From Stenotrophomonas rhizophila (lineage in GTDB: Bacteria > Pseudomonadota > Gammaproteobacteria > Xanthomonadales > Xanthomonadaceae), in contig NZ_RCDC01000004.1 of NCBI RefSeq assembly GCF_003651185.1, positions 792,659 through 856,658 of the forward strand: a stretch of DNA of 64,000 nt, written 5' to 3'. The notes beneath the pieces were generated by a model. It saw nothing but the letters and a program-made list of their open reading frames with translations, was not told where the DNA came from and searched no databases. Below, piece by piece: positions 7,583-15,258 of this stretch. Each line of letters opens with the position of its first letter. The stretch's first letter is position 1. The position numbers were made by a program, and so were the translations under genes.

Positions 7583-9208
7583 TTAGAACATCGGTCGTCG
7601 CCCTCGCATCCTATGTTCCCAGTTCCCCGCCTCTTCTGCGCGAGCAGGCGGCGGATCCATGTCCCCAAGCGGGCTTCTGGGAAGGATTGCGGCTTTGGGA
7701 TCAGCAAAGTGCTTTTCCAAGTCGTCCCTTGCCTCAGTCATGCGCTTTCTGGCCTGATCAATACGCCAACGCTGGATCGCCGCAATCCTCGGTGACAAAT
7801 GGGTCTTCGCGCGGTAGACGCGCTGACGGGCGCGCGTCGCCGCTTGCGTCTTAGGTGCATCGGCGTGCTCCGATAGCTTCGCATGAGCATCAAGTAGCGC
7901 CATCCGCGCCCGATGCGGCCGCGCCATCATGTGCGCATACTTGGCCAGGGTGCGGGCCAGCACCTCAGTGTCTTCGAAGGTGAACGCTTTGCCCGCGTAG
8001 TCATCCACACGCCGGCACAAGATACTGGCATGGGCAAATTGGAACTCCGGCTCAATTTGAATTCCGGGGACGCTTCGAAGTAGCTCCAATGAGTCCTGAG
8101 CAACTTCTCGCTGCGCTTCGAGCCAATCCTCAATGAGCTTCGCTTCTGCATTGAGAACCTCGGCATCGCGTCCTGATGCTCTCGTGATCCGCTGCACACG
8201 ACTCAGATGCAGGGTTTGGCGGCTGTATTGATCAAAGCTCCGCGCGGCCGTGGGTCGGCGATCCAAGAGATGCTCCCGCACTCTCTCCACGACATCACGC
8301 GGGTGAGCTGCCCTGCCCTGCTGCGGTGTGAGCCTGTCTTCCGCCTTCGCTCGATCCCGCAAAGCAGATGCGTGGCTGTGGCCCTCTGGCACCTTTGGAT
8401 CGTCTATCAATGCTGCTTGGTGTGCCGATATGGTGGCAACGAGCTTCATAGCGGCGTCTTTGCCGCCAAGGCCTTGAACGGACCAAGTCAGCCGGCTTTT
8501 CCGTTCTAGTGCGGTCTTGACCTTCCCATTATGCCTTCCTGGCGTGCGTGTCAGCTCCCGCGCAAGCTCAAAATTGCCCTGCAAAGCCGCTTCGCGCGCT
8601 TGGGTTTTTAGTTTTCTGGGATCAACCCGCTTCTCAATGCCCGCCAGATCGAGATGGCCGTTGATGGTGGCTGCAATCTCCAGTCGCAGCTCTTTGACTG
8701 CCTTGCTGCCCTGCCCTTGCCGACCATCGAACTCAGCACCTGCGCGCATCCCAAAGCCTTCTGGGCCAACTTGCCGAGCGGACATCAAGAGATGGACATG
8801 ATGGTTACGCTGGTCACCGTTTCGACTTGGCGCGTGAATTGCGACGAGGACAGCGACTTGGTAGCGATCAACCAAGAGCTGCCCCAGGTCCAGAGCCAAT
8901 TCCTTCCGTTGCGCTTGATCTAAGCTCTGCGGCAGAGCCACCTCTACTTCCCGGGCGACTAAGGCGTTCTTGCGTGTCTCGGCAGCCTCGTTGGCGTTCC
9001 AGAACTTTTCCGTGTCCAAGCACCAGGCTGGAGCACCTTTGGGGGCAAGCATCTGGGCGTGATCAACGCCGTGCCGGCGAGAGTACTGATGCGACAGCCC
9101 GGTCGCCTCGTCGACAAGATCAAAACCGGCGCGATATGCCGCTGCTGCAACCGAGCTATCGCCTTTGCCTCGGCCAAAGGACTTCATGTGTGAGTGATAA
9201 ATTGCCAC
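7583..9208 (-). CDS. mobA: MobA/MobL-family relaxase (MOBQ type)
   Basis: 541 residues. The relaxase domain (about 1-200) nicks oriT and stays bound to the 5' end during conjugal transfer. Tyr25 in AAAAYRAG is the expected nicking tyrosine. The three-histidine metal motif is intact at 136-139 (RNHHVHLL). The rest is a charged helical C-terminus without a primase domain I can recognise. The GTG start at 9208 has an AGGAG site seven bases upstream. A matching oriT lies just upstream (9310-9425). No mating-pair genes are present, so the element would be mobilised by a helper. Confidence 0.92.
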   Translation of the reverse strand: MAIYHSHMKSFGRGKGDSSVAAAAYRAGFDLVDEATGLSHQYSRRHGVDHAQMLAPKGAPAWCLDTEKFWNANEAAETRKNALVAREVEVALPQSLDQAQRKELALDLGQLLVDRYQVAVLVAIHAPSRNGDQRNHHVHLLMSARQVGPEGFGMRAGAEFDGRQGQGSKAVKELRLEIAATINGHLDLAGIEKRVDPRKLKTQAREAALQGNFELARELTRTPGRHNGKVKTALERKSRLTWSVQGLGGKDAAMKLVATISAHQAALIDDPKVPEGHSHASALRDRAKAEDRLTPQQGRAAHPRDVVERVREHLLDRRPTAARSFDQYSRQTLHLSRVQRITRASGRDAEVLNAEAKLIEDWLEAQREVAQDSLELLRSVPGIQIEPEFQFAHASILCRRVDDYAGKAFTFEDTEVLARTLAKYAHMMARPHRARMALLDAHAKLSEHADAPKTQAATRARQRVYRAKTHLSPRIAAIQRWRIDQARKRMTEARDDLEKHFADPKAAILPRSPLGDMDPPPARAEEAGNWEHRMRGRRPMF

Positions 9209-9309
9209 GACCTCTCCTGTTCATATTTGGGAGAAGCCAACAAAAGGTCTTTTGCGTTTTTTGTCTAGACGCGAAACTTGACGGCAACTTCGTGCGCGAA
9301 ATCACAGGG

Positions 9310-9425
9310 TTTTGCGTCGCTTTGTGACTCGCGGAGCGAGACACGAGGAGGCCAGCGGCCTCCGCACTGCCGGCAGGCAGCGCACGGAATTTCGAGAATC
9401 GAAAATTCCATCAGTGCGCTATTGC
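9310..9425. other. Candidate oriT with MOBQ-type nick site
   Basis: Upstream of mobA. A hairpin (GGAATTTCGA / TCGAAAATTCC, 9386-9409, one-base bulge) is followed at once by CAGTGCGCTA (9412-9421). This matches the RSF1010/R1162 layout of an inverted repeat followed by TAAGTGCGC, where the nick falls after GTGCGC. Three short stem-loops precede it: CTCGC/GCGAG, GAGGCC/GGCCTC and CTGCCGGCAG. The match to the family layout is by eye. Confidence 0.7.
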
Positions 9426-9589
9426 TTCTTTGAATTGTGGGTCCCAGTGAAGACCCTGAACGCGGCAGGATGGGACTCACTCCTGCCCCCCCAAACCGCG
9501 GCGGTAGACCCGGCAGCCAAAGATGAACGAAACTTAACTTTAACCCAGTCACAAATTAGGTGGATGAGTGGCTTTGCAGCAAAGCAACC

Positions 9590-9925
9590 CTATCGCGAGC
9601 CTTGTTTTCCTGCCTTTCGCTGCAATTCCGCCACGATTAGCCGCTGCTCTTCGAGTGGAAGCTTGACCAAGGCTGTGATTGCCTCTGCGACCTCATCTGT
9701 TTCCGCATAGAGCGCTGCCAACGGCATGTCCAATGCCTCCGCAAGACGCTTCGCCGTGCGCAGATCGCATTCGCGCCCTCCTTTCTCGTATCGGTTGATG
9801 CGGACCCTGGCCACGTCAACGCTCAACCCGGCCGCTACGCCGAGTGCCTCCTGGGTTAAATCGGCCGCGAGTCGAGCTTGCCGCAGGCGATTGGCAAAGA
9901 TTAGGGGAGCGTCGTCCAGTTCCAA
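9590..9925 (-). CDS. XRE-family helix-turn-helix regulator
   Basis: 111 residues. Residues 8-68 form a Cro/CI-type HTH (RLRQARLAADLTQEALG, then INRYEKGGRECDLRTAKRLA). The C-terminal 35 residues are helical (LVKLPLEEQRLIVAELQRKA). The only start I find in frame is TTG at 9925, with no clear ribosome-binding site. It likely controls the nearby mobilisation genes; its target is not shown. Confidence 0.8.
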   Translation of the reverse strand: MELDDAPLIFANRLRQARLAADLTQEALGVAAGLSVDVARVRINRYEKGGRECDLRTAKRLAEALDMPLAALYAETDEVAEAITALVKLPLEEQRLIVAELQRKAGKQGSR

Positions 9926-10088
9926 AGCGTGACCAAGGGTAGAAATCCTTAACGATCATGAAGTCTCCTAGTTGCGCAGTCTGTTTCCTTTTCGGTAACA
10001 TCATCGCGCATCAAGAGCAAGGCCGCCAGTACCGGGCTTCTCGCTTCTGAGCCGAGGTCATCTACCCCCTCCATCTCTAGGAATTTCC

Positions 10089-10400
10089 ATGTTCAAGGCC
10101 CGCATTGCAGCCGTTGGTGCGCTGATCCTCGCTCTGGCCGCCTGCTCAGGCGGTGGTCCCTCGCACGACGAACGGCAGAACGCTTTCTTGCAGTACGTAA
10201 AAGACAACAGCAACGAAAAAGCGAAGATTCGGGAGTTCAAGAGCGGGAAATGCGCGAAAGCCGAAGGCGCCCCGAGCTACAACTGCGCCGTCTCGAGTCA
10301 GGTCATGGCGATGGAACGGGACTTCGGAAGCCAAATGGATGGCGTCTACACCTTCACCGAGCTGGGCGGCACTTGGAAGATCACTGGCCGAGTCCAGTAG
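10089..10400 (+). CDS. Small lipoprotein, unknown function
   Basis: 103 residues with a lipoprotein signal peptide: a positively charged N-terminus, a hydrophobic stretch and the lipobox ALAAC with Cys at about 19. The mature part has two further cysteines (GKCAKAEG and YNCAVSS) about 13 residues apart that could form a disulfide. An AGGAAT site precedes the ATG. I recognise no family. Confidence 0.75.
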   Translation: MFKARIAAVGALILALAACSGGGPSHDERQNAFLQYVKDNSNEKAKIREFKSGKCAKAEGAPSYNCAVSSQVMAMERDFGSQMDGVYTFTELGGTWKITGRVQ

Positions 10401-10445
10401 TCCGCCGAACTTCTTATCCTCCCCTCTTGCAACCATGGAGCTCGC

Positions 10446-10838
10446 ATGAGTGTCGGCACCTTCTTTCTCATGCTCGTCCTGAGCGCCTGCGCTCTTGTGG
10501 CTCTTGCAGTGGGCAGGACTCTCAGGTCACGCGGCGACCGGGCAGCTTTCGCGGCGGAGTTCGACCAATCCTACTTCTATGGCAACAGCGCCTTGGCGCT
10601 GTCCATGGCCCGATCCCGGATCAAGCTCCGCACGATCCGGACAACGAAGATCTATCTGCTGGACGATGTCCGGGCGTGGGAAAAGCACTGGCACAATTCA
10701 AAGCGCCAAGGCACCCTGACGCTGAGTGTTCGCGACGCAGACCATCCCGTATGGACGATCCAGTTCGCCAGCGAGAACGATCTGAATCGCTGGTATGAAA
10801 TTTTGAACCAAGCCATCAACGACAGAGCGATGCTGTAA
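10446..10838 (+). CDS. Single-pass membrane protein, unknown
   Basis: 130 residues. One N-terminal transmembrane helix (about 5-24) is followed by a cytoplasmic or periplasmic domain of about 100 residues rich in Trp and Arg (for example IYLLDDVRAWEKHWHNSKRQ). A GGAG site lies before the ATG. It follows the lipoprotein gene after 45 bases, so the two are probably cotranscribed. Not recognised. Confidence 0.65.
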   Translation: MSVGTFFLMLVLSACALVALAVGRTLRSRGDRAAFAAEFDQSYFYGNSALALSMARSRIKLRTIRTTKIYLLDDVRAWEKHWHNSKRQGTLTLSVRDADHPVWTIQFASENDLNRWYEILNQAINDRAML

Positions 10839-10924
10839 CGGTCCGGTGGCAGGCGAGGAATGGGGGTTGACGGCGAAACGTTCTCTGCTACGAATCAGGT
10901 CATGCCCCCACTCGGATTCTTCGC

Positions 10925-11134
10925 ATGAAACAAGGCTCGACCCACTCACCTCTACCCCTGGACGAACAGGAAGCTCAGCTGCGCCATGCTCACGTGGAAA
11001 GCTGGATTGCAGATCAACATGCTGCCGGCTTTGGCGTGGACCAGCATATGGCCAACGCACTCGATGCCTATCTTGAGGGTGCGGTGGCTTTGCCAGAGCT
11101 GTTGACCGAACTTCGCCGCCCGTACCTTCAATGA
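10925..11134 (+). CDS. Small acidic helical protein, antitoxin-like
   Basis: 69 residues, mainly helical, ending in DAYLEGAVALPELLTEL. This loosely resembles the C-terminal tail of VbhA-type antitoxins (a Gly, then a leucine-rich helix), but the Fic-inhibiting S/T-xxx-E-G motif is not present: Asp replaces Ser/Thr. The ribosome-binding site is weak. A Fic gene lies 6.3 kb away in locus 2, so a link cannot be assumed. Confidence 0.4.
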   Translation: MKQGSTHSPLPLDEQEAQLRHAHVESWIADQHAAGFGVDQHMANALDAYLEGAVALPELLTELRRPYLQ

Positions 11135-11288
11135 CTTTTCGCAAGCAGGCGACTTCTTTGGCTTGAATGCGTCAAGGAGACCGTTCCCCACGCAGGGGCA
11201 TGGAGTGGACGTGCAGATGGACTATAGCTTCTGATTAGCTATCGCGGTGCCGGCCCCAAGCAGGAGCCGGCACCGCGGACTGCCTGCA

Positions 11289-11714
11289 TTACCTCCCGGG
11301 TACCGCCTGGATCAGCACGCCGTCCTTGAACGAAAGCGGGATGGTCACCGCCCCCTGCGGCGAGGACAGCTGTAGGGTCAAAGATTGGCGGGCCAAGGTG
11401 CAGGATGAAGCTATCCCTTGGAACCAGGATCGCTCCGGCGCCTGCGCGTTAATGGCCCGTAGCTGCGCGGTCGAAACCTCCGCGCCATCCACCTTAAGCT
11501 CTGTCAGCCTGACAGGGTTCGGGGACTCCAACGCCAACTCGAACACGCGGCTGCCACAACTCAATCGGTGCTGCGAGATATAGCGATGGGCAGGCATGCC
11601 ATCTTCGCTGCGCAGCACATCTAGGTCCGATGTTTCAGCACGCGCCACCAACGAACATGCCGCTGCTGCGCCGAAAACGAGCGGGGCTATTGCCACGGCA
11701 ACATTAATCTTCAT
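11289..11714 (-). CDS. Exported protein paired with effector 1, putative immunity
   Basis: 141 residues with an N-terminal signal peptide (hydrophobic 5-20, likely cut after about residue 26). Two cysteines remain in the mature part (LSCGSRVFE and SSCTLARQ), so a periplasmic disulfide is plausible. Its ATG overlaps the stop of the JAB-domain effector as ATGA, the tightest coupling in locus 2. Toxin genes are often followed directly by their immunity gene, so immunity is the leading guess; there is no family match to support it. Confidence 0.6.
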   Translation of the reverse strand: MKINVAVAIAPLVFGAAAACSLVARAETSDLDVLRSEDGMPAHRYISQHRLSCGSRVFELALESPNPVRLTELKVDGAEVSTAQLRAINAQAPERSWFQGIASSCTLARQSLTLQLSSPQGAVTIPLSFKDGVLIQAVPGR

Positions 11715-12391
11715 AGCGTCGAGCCCAGTGTTTCCGCATCGCGGTCGTGGAAATCATACTCGCGAGTCACGCCGTCTGGCCCGATGATGTAGTGGCGGAA
11801 TTCGTCGGCATTCATGCCGTGATCGCGTAGCAGGTCGGCCACGCCCCAATCCCCGCCCTCATAGGTCACGCCGTTAACGGTGCGGTTGTCGGACGGGTAC
11901 TTATTGACCTCATGCGTCTCAGACGGGAAGACCCCCGCCGGATGCGAATGGATGATCCCGACCACTTGGGCCGCTGTTATGCCCCACTCCGAGAGCGGAT
12001 AGCTGATGGCACCCGGATTGCTGGCATCACCGCGCACCATCGGGCTGGATTTGATTTCCCCGGTCACCGCATCACGGTAGAGAACCGTGCCCAGCTCCTG
12101 GCTCTGGTAAGCCGGATCGGCCTTGATCAGTGCTTCCACGTCGCGAGCCACGGCGTCGGCCTGCCCATCCACCACCTCGTACGCGCTCGGCGGCCCGCCA
12201 CCACCGCCGCCACCGTCTCCACCACCCGGATCGTAAGGATCGGTCCAGTCCGGCGGATCAGTATCTGGCCAGCCACCATCATCCGGCGGCAACGCATCTA
12301 CGGGAGGGAGCTCGGTGGTATCTACCTGCGCACCGCCAGAAATCAATGCAAGCTCTTCCAACGACCGCTCGCGAATTCCGTTTTTCAGCAT
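11711..12391 (-). CDS. Double-glycine secreted protein with JAB/DUF4329-like domain (effector 1)
   Basis: 226 residues. Residues 1-20 are a leader ending LEELALISGG, cut site expected after Gly20. Residues 21-66 are a Pro/Asp-rich then Gly-rich linker starting AQVDTTELPP, nearly the same as in the protein at 20657. The C-terminal domain (about 75-226) has IIHSHPAG (His148, His150) and a later GGDWGVADLL (Asp181), the HxHP and Asp pattern of JAMM/DUF4329 metallo-domains seen at the ends of polymorphic toxins. An AAGGAG site precedes the ATG. Export by the ABC exporter at 15173 is inferred from the leader. It could be a peptidase acting in the periplasm; the substrate is unknown. Confidence 0.8.
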   Translation of the reverse strand: MLKNGIRERSLEELALISGGAQVDTTELPPVDALPPDDGGWPDTDPPDWTDPYDPGGGDGGGGGGGPPSAYEVVDGQADAVARDVEALIKADPAYQSQELGTVLYRDAVTGEIKSSPMVRGDASNPGAISYPLSEWGITAAQVVGIIHSHPAGVFPSETHEVNKYPSDNRTVNGVTYEGGDWGVADLLRDHGMNADEFRHYIIGPDGVTREYDFHDRDAETLGSTL

Positions 12392-12544
12392 ATCTGCAAC
12401 TCCTTGCTTCGTGCCTGAGGTGGGGGTTTTAGCGCAGCTTCCACGTGAAGGTCAAACAGCTCAGCCGATTTGCTTCCAGATGAAAGTGCGATGTCGCGCA
12501 AACGCGAGACTCGTCAATTGCTGTGCGTCACCATTCCGTTTAAA

Positions 12545-12558
12545 TCAGAATTTTCTGA
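12545..12558. promoter_or_regulatory. Shared palindrome TCAGA-N4-TCTGA (effector 1 side)
   Basis: TCAGAATTTTCTGA lies in the divergent region between effector 1 and the first aspartyl protease. A near-identical site, TCAGAGAATTCTGA, lies upstream of effector 2 (21376-21389). Flanks match too (AT before, CA after). This suggests a common regulator for both effector operons. Confidence 0.55.
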
Positions 12559-12642
12559 CAGCGCTACATCTGCTTCTTGTGATACTGGTAGTAGGTTCTT
12601 AGGTGCGGGGTGGTCGATACGTGTCTCATAGGAATGGACGCA

Positions 12643-13932
12643 ATGAGATTTTGGATGTCCGCAGCGGTTGTGCTTAGCGTGGCCACGCCTTCGTCAGGCC
12701 GCGACGTGGTCGTTAAAGACAGCCATGGCATCACAGTGGCCGTGATGCAGGGCAATTCAGCAGTGCTGGAGGGAATCGGCAAATCGGAAGGACCGGGACA
12801 CCTGGCCGCTCGCGCCGGCTACCACCGCACCCGAGGCGAAATTGCCCAGTCCAACCGCTGGGCCGACACCTGCATTGCCGATGCTGCCGTCGTACCCGAA
12901 AAGAGCCAAGGCGTTATGTACCTCTGCCGCAGCCTCCGTGCCGGCAACCGTCTGCTGGAAGGCGACATCCAGGGCTGGGCCGCCGACATGCAGAAGGTCC
13001 GCGCGCTCTATCAGCAACACGTGGCACCGTCGCTGCGTGCTGGCGAGGAAGTGAGTGCCATCACTGCCCCCGCCTTCGATGCGTTTAGCCACTGGCCGCG
13101 CTCGGCCATGCTGGCCGCGCCAGCAACGCCCGGGTCTTGGCTGCCCCTGTCTTCCAAAGCTGGTGTCCCCGTGGTTAGCGGCAAGATCCAAGGTGGCCAA
13201 GATGAAAAGCAGCGCGACATCGACTCCGATTTCATCATCGATACGGGGGCCACGCGCTCGCACATCAGCCGCAAGGCAGCCCAGGCCATGGGCCTGGCAG
13301 TAACCGATGGCTTTGCAATAGACAACACGCTGCCCAACCAGCCTGTTGCGATCGGTCTGGCTGCCCCCGTGGACGTTCAGCTGGGCGACCTCCACTTCAA
13401 GGATGTCTCGTTCACTGTCGCCGACCAGATCCAATTCAACATCATCGGCCTAGACCTGCTTTACCGACTGGGTCCGTTCGTCCTGAAGCCTGCCGAACTC
13501 GAGTTGCTGCGAGCGCTGCCTGACGGCGCCTGCAAGCAACCCTTAGGTGCCACGTCTGCGCTCTGGGGCGGGCAGTACTCGCTGCGTCTGCCCATGCGCA
13601 TCGGCAAGCGCGACGAACTTGTCCTGCTTGATACGGGCACGGATGTCACGCTGGAGGCCTCTGGCATGAGCCTGGCTACTTCCCCCCAAGCCAGCCTGGT
13701 GCAGCGGCGCCGCTGGACGATGCACGGGCTAGAGCCTGTCCGCTACACTGAAGCCACTGCACCGGTAACCTTCAACGGTCGCACGGTGACCTTGCAGACG
13801 CAGGTCTCGGACCAGCCGGCCACTGTGTTCCCTGTGTCGTGGCGCGTGGGCTTCGGCCTGCGCAATGACTACGATTACTACGTGGACGTTGCCGCCGGCC
13901 GCGGGTGCCTTGCACCCCGAACCGTGCGATGA
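12643..13932 (+). CDS. Exported two-domain retropepsin-like aspartyl protease (1)
   Basis: 429 residues from the ATG at 12643, which has an AGGA site; the longer frame from GTG 12610 spoils the signal peptide. After a signal peptide (about 1-19) come a helical region and two retropepsin-like halves: FIIDTGATRSHIS with Asp200, its partner FNIIGLDLL (about 265-273), and a second VLLDTGTDVTLE with Asp330. Having both DTG motifs in one chain would form a pepsin-like active site without dimerisation. It is likely periplasmic. The HlyD gene follows after 48 bases. A sister gene lies at 19286. A role in processing the exported effectors is inference. Confidence 0.85.
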   Translation: MRFWMSAAVVLSVATPSSGRDVVVKDSHGITVAVMQGNSAVLEGIGKSEGPGHLAARAGYHRTRGEIAQSNRWADTCIADAAVVPEKSQGVMYLCRSLRAGNRLLEGDIQGWAADMQKVRALYQQHVAPSLRAGEEVSAITAPAFDAFSHWPRSAMLAAPATPGSWLPLSSKAGVPVVSGKIQGGQDEKQRDIDSDFIIDTGATRSHISRKAAQAMGLAVTDGFAIDNTLPNQPVAIGLAAPVDVQLGDLHFKDVSFTVADQIQFNIIGLDLLYRLGPFVLKPAELELLRALPDGACKQPLGATSALWGGQYSLRLPMRIGKRDELVLLDTGTDVTLEASGMSLATSPQASLVQRRRWTMHGLEPVRYTEATAPVTFNGRTVTLQTQVSDQPATVFPVSWRVGFGLRNDYDYYVDVAAGRGCLAPRTVR

Positions 13933-13980
13933 AGCCCTCACCGACTCGAACCTTCACAACCACTCGTCAACGCAGGCCAA

Positions 13981-15258
13981 ATGGAACCAGCTAGCAAGGA
14001 TGAGACGGCGGACGCGATTCCGCTGTTCCGCAACGAGGCGATCGAAGCCACCACACAACGCTTCGGTTCGCCGGTGCAGGCCCCCGGGGTTGGCATGTGG
14101 CTGGCGACCGGCTTCGTGGTGGCCCTGCTGGGTCTAGCGGCGCTTTTCCTGGTCACAACCTCGTTCCCGCGCAAAGAAACCGTTGCCGGGGCGCTGGTGC
14201 CTTCACGCGGACTGCTGCCGATCATTAGCCAGCGCTCGGGCATCGTCAGCAACGTGCACGTGGAAGAAGGCGCAAAGATTCGCCAGGGTGACCCCATCGT
14301 CACCGTCTCGGTCGATTCGGTGAGCGACACCGGCGAAAGCACCGGGGCCACTCTTTCGGGCATGGCCGAACGCCTGACCCAAGCCTCGGTCGATCGCGAA
14401 CGCGCCACTGAGGCGTCGCTGGAAAGCCAGGGAGCGGGCATCCGCGAACGCATGCTAGGCACCACCCGCCAGCTCGCTGTGCTGCGCGACAACGTAACCT
14501 TGTACAAGCAGCAGCAAACCATCGCCGAAAAAACCGTGCACGATTTGGGGCGGCTGCGGGCGGACCAGCTGGTTTCGGAACTGCAATACCGCGACGCCGA
14601 AGTACGGGTACTGAACGTGCGCCAGTCGGTGGCAGAGGTGCAAACCCGTATCGCCCAGCTCGAACAAGAACACGAACAGATGCGGCATGAACTGGGACGG
14701 TTGAAGGCCGAAAGCGACGCAAACCGCGCCACTTCGCTGTCGGATCTGCTGGGAGCCCGAGAGAAAGCGATCAACTACAAACTCGGCACCCAATTCAACC
14801 TGGTCGCACAATCCGCCGGCCAGGTCACCTGGTTGCAGGCCAAGCCCGGCGCCACGGTTACCGCCGGCCGCACGCTAGGCGTCATGATGCCGGAGGGTTC
14901 GCAGCTTTTCGCCGAGTTGTGGGTACCATCTTCAGCCATCGCCTTCCTGGACGTCGGCACCGAAGTACGGTTGATGTACGACGCGTTCCCGTACCAGAAG
15001 TTCGGCGTTGGCCATGCGCGGATCGTGAAGATCGCGCGTTCGCCTACCTCTCCGGAAGATTTGCCCGCCGACTTGCAGGCAGTCGAGAGCCAATACCGCT
15101 TGCTGGCCGCACTGGACGACCAGCAGATGCAGGCATATGGCAAGGCTCTGGCGCTGGCGCCGGGCATGCGCCTCAAAGCCGATCTGGTTCTAGAGAAGCG
15201 CTCACTGCTGGATTGGCTACTGGAACCGTTGCTAGCGGCGAAACGACGGCAGGAATGA
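13981..15258 (+). CDS. HlyD-family membrane fusion protein, locus 2
   Basis: 425 residues: cytoplasmic N-terminus (1-40), one membrane helix (about 41-62), lipoyl half-motif (LPIISQRSGIVSNVHVEEGA), an extended coiled coil (about 150-260), the second lipoyl half (VAQSAGQVTWLQAKPGATVT) and a barrel domain. This is the periplasmic adaptor for the exporter encoded on the opposite strand. The last 86 bases overlap the end of that exporter gene tail-to-tail. Cotranscribed with the aspartyl protease upstream. Confidence 0.9.
   Translation: MEPASKDETADAIPLFRNEAIEATTQRFGSPVQAPGVGMWLATGFVVALLGLAALFLVTTSFPRKETVAGALVPSRGLLPIISQRSGIVSNVHVEEGAKIRQGDPIVTVSVDSVSDTGESTGATLSGMAERLTQASVDRERATEASLESQGAGIRERMLGTTRQLAVLRDNVTLYKQQQTIAEKTVHDLGRLRADQLVSELQYRDAEVRVLNVRQSVAEVQTRIAQLEQEHEQMRHELGRLKAESDANRATSLSDLLGAREKAINYKLGTQFNLVAQSAGQVTWLQAKPGATVTAGRTLGVMMPEGSQLFAELWVPSSAIAFLDVGTEVRLMYDAFPYQKFGVGHARIVKIARSPTSPEDLPADLQAVESQYRLLAALDDQQMQAYGKALALAPGMRLKADLVLEKRSLLDWLLEPLLAAKRRQE

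Noticed and set aside
10925..11134. Calling the small protein the antitoxin of the Fic protein
   Set aside because: It is 6 kb away and lacks the inhibitory Ser/Thr-xxx-Glu motif; kept only as an antitoxin-like protein.
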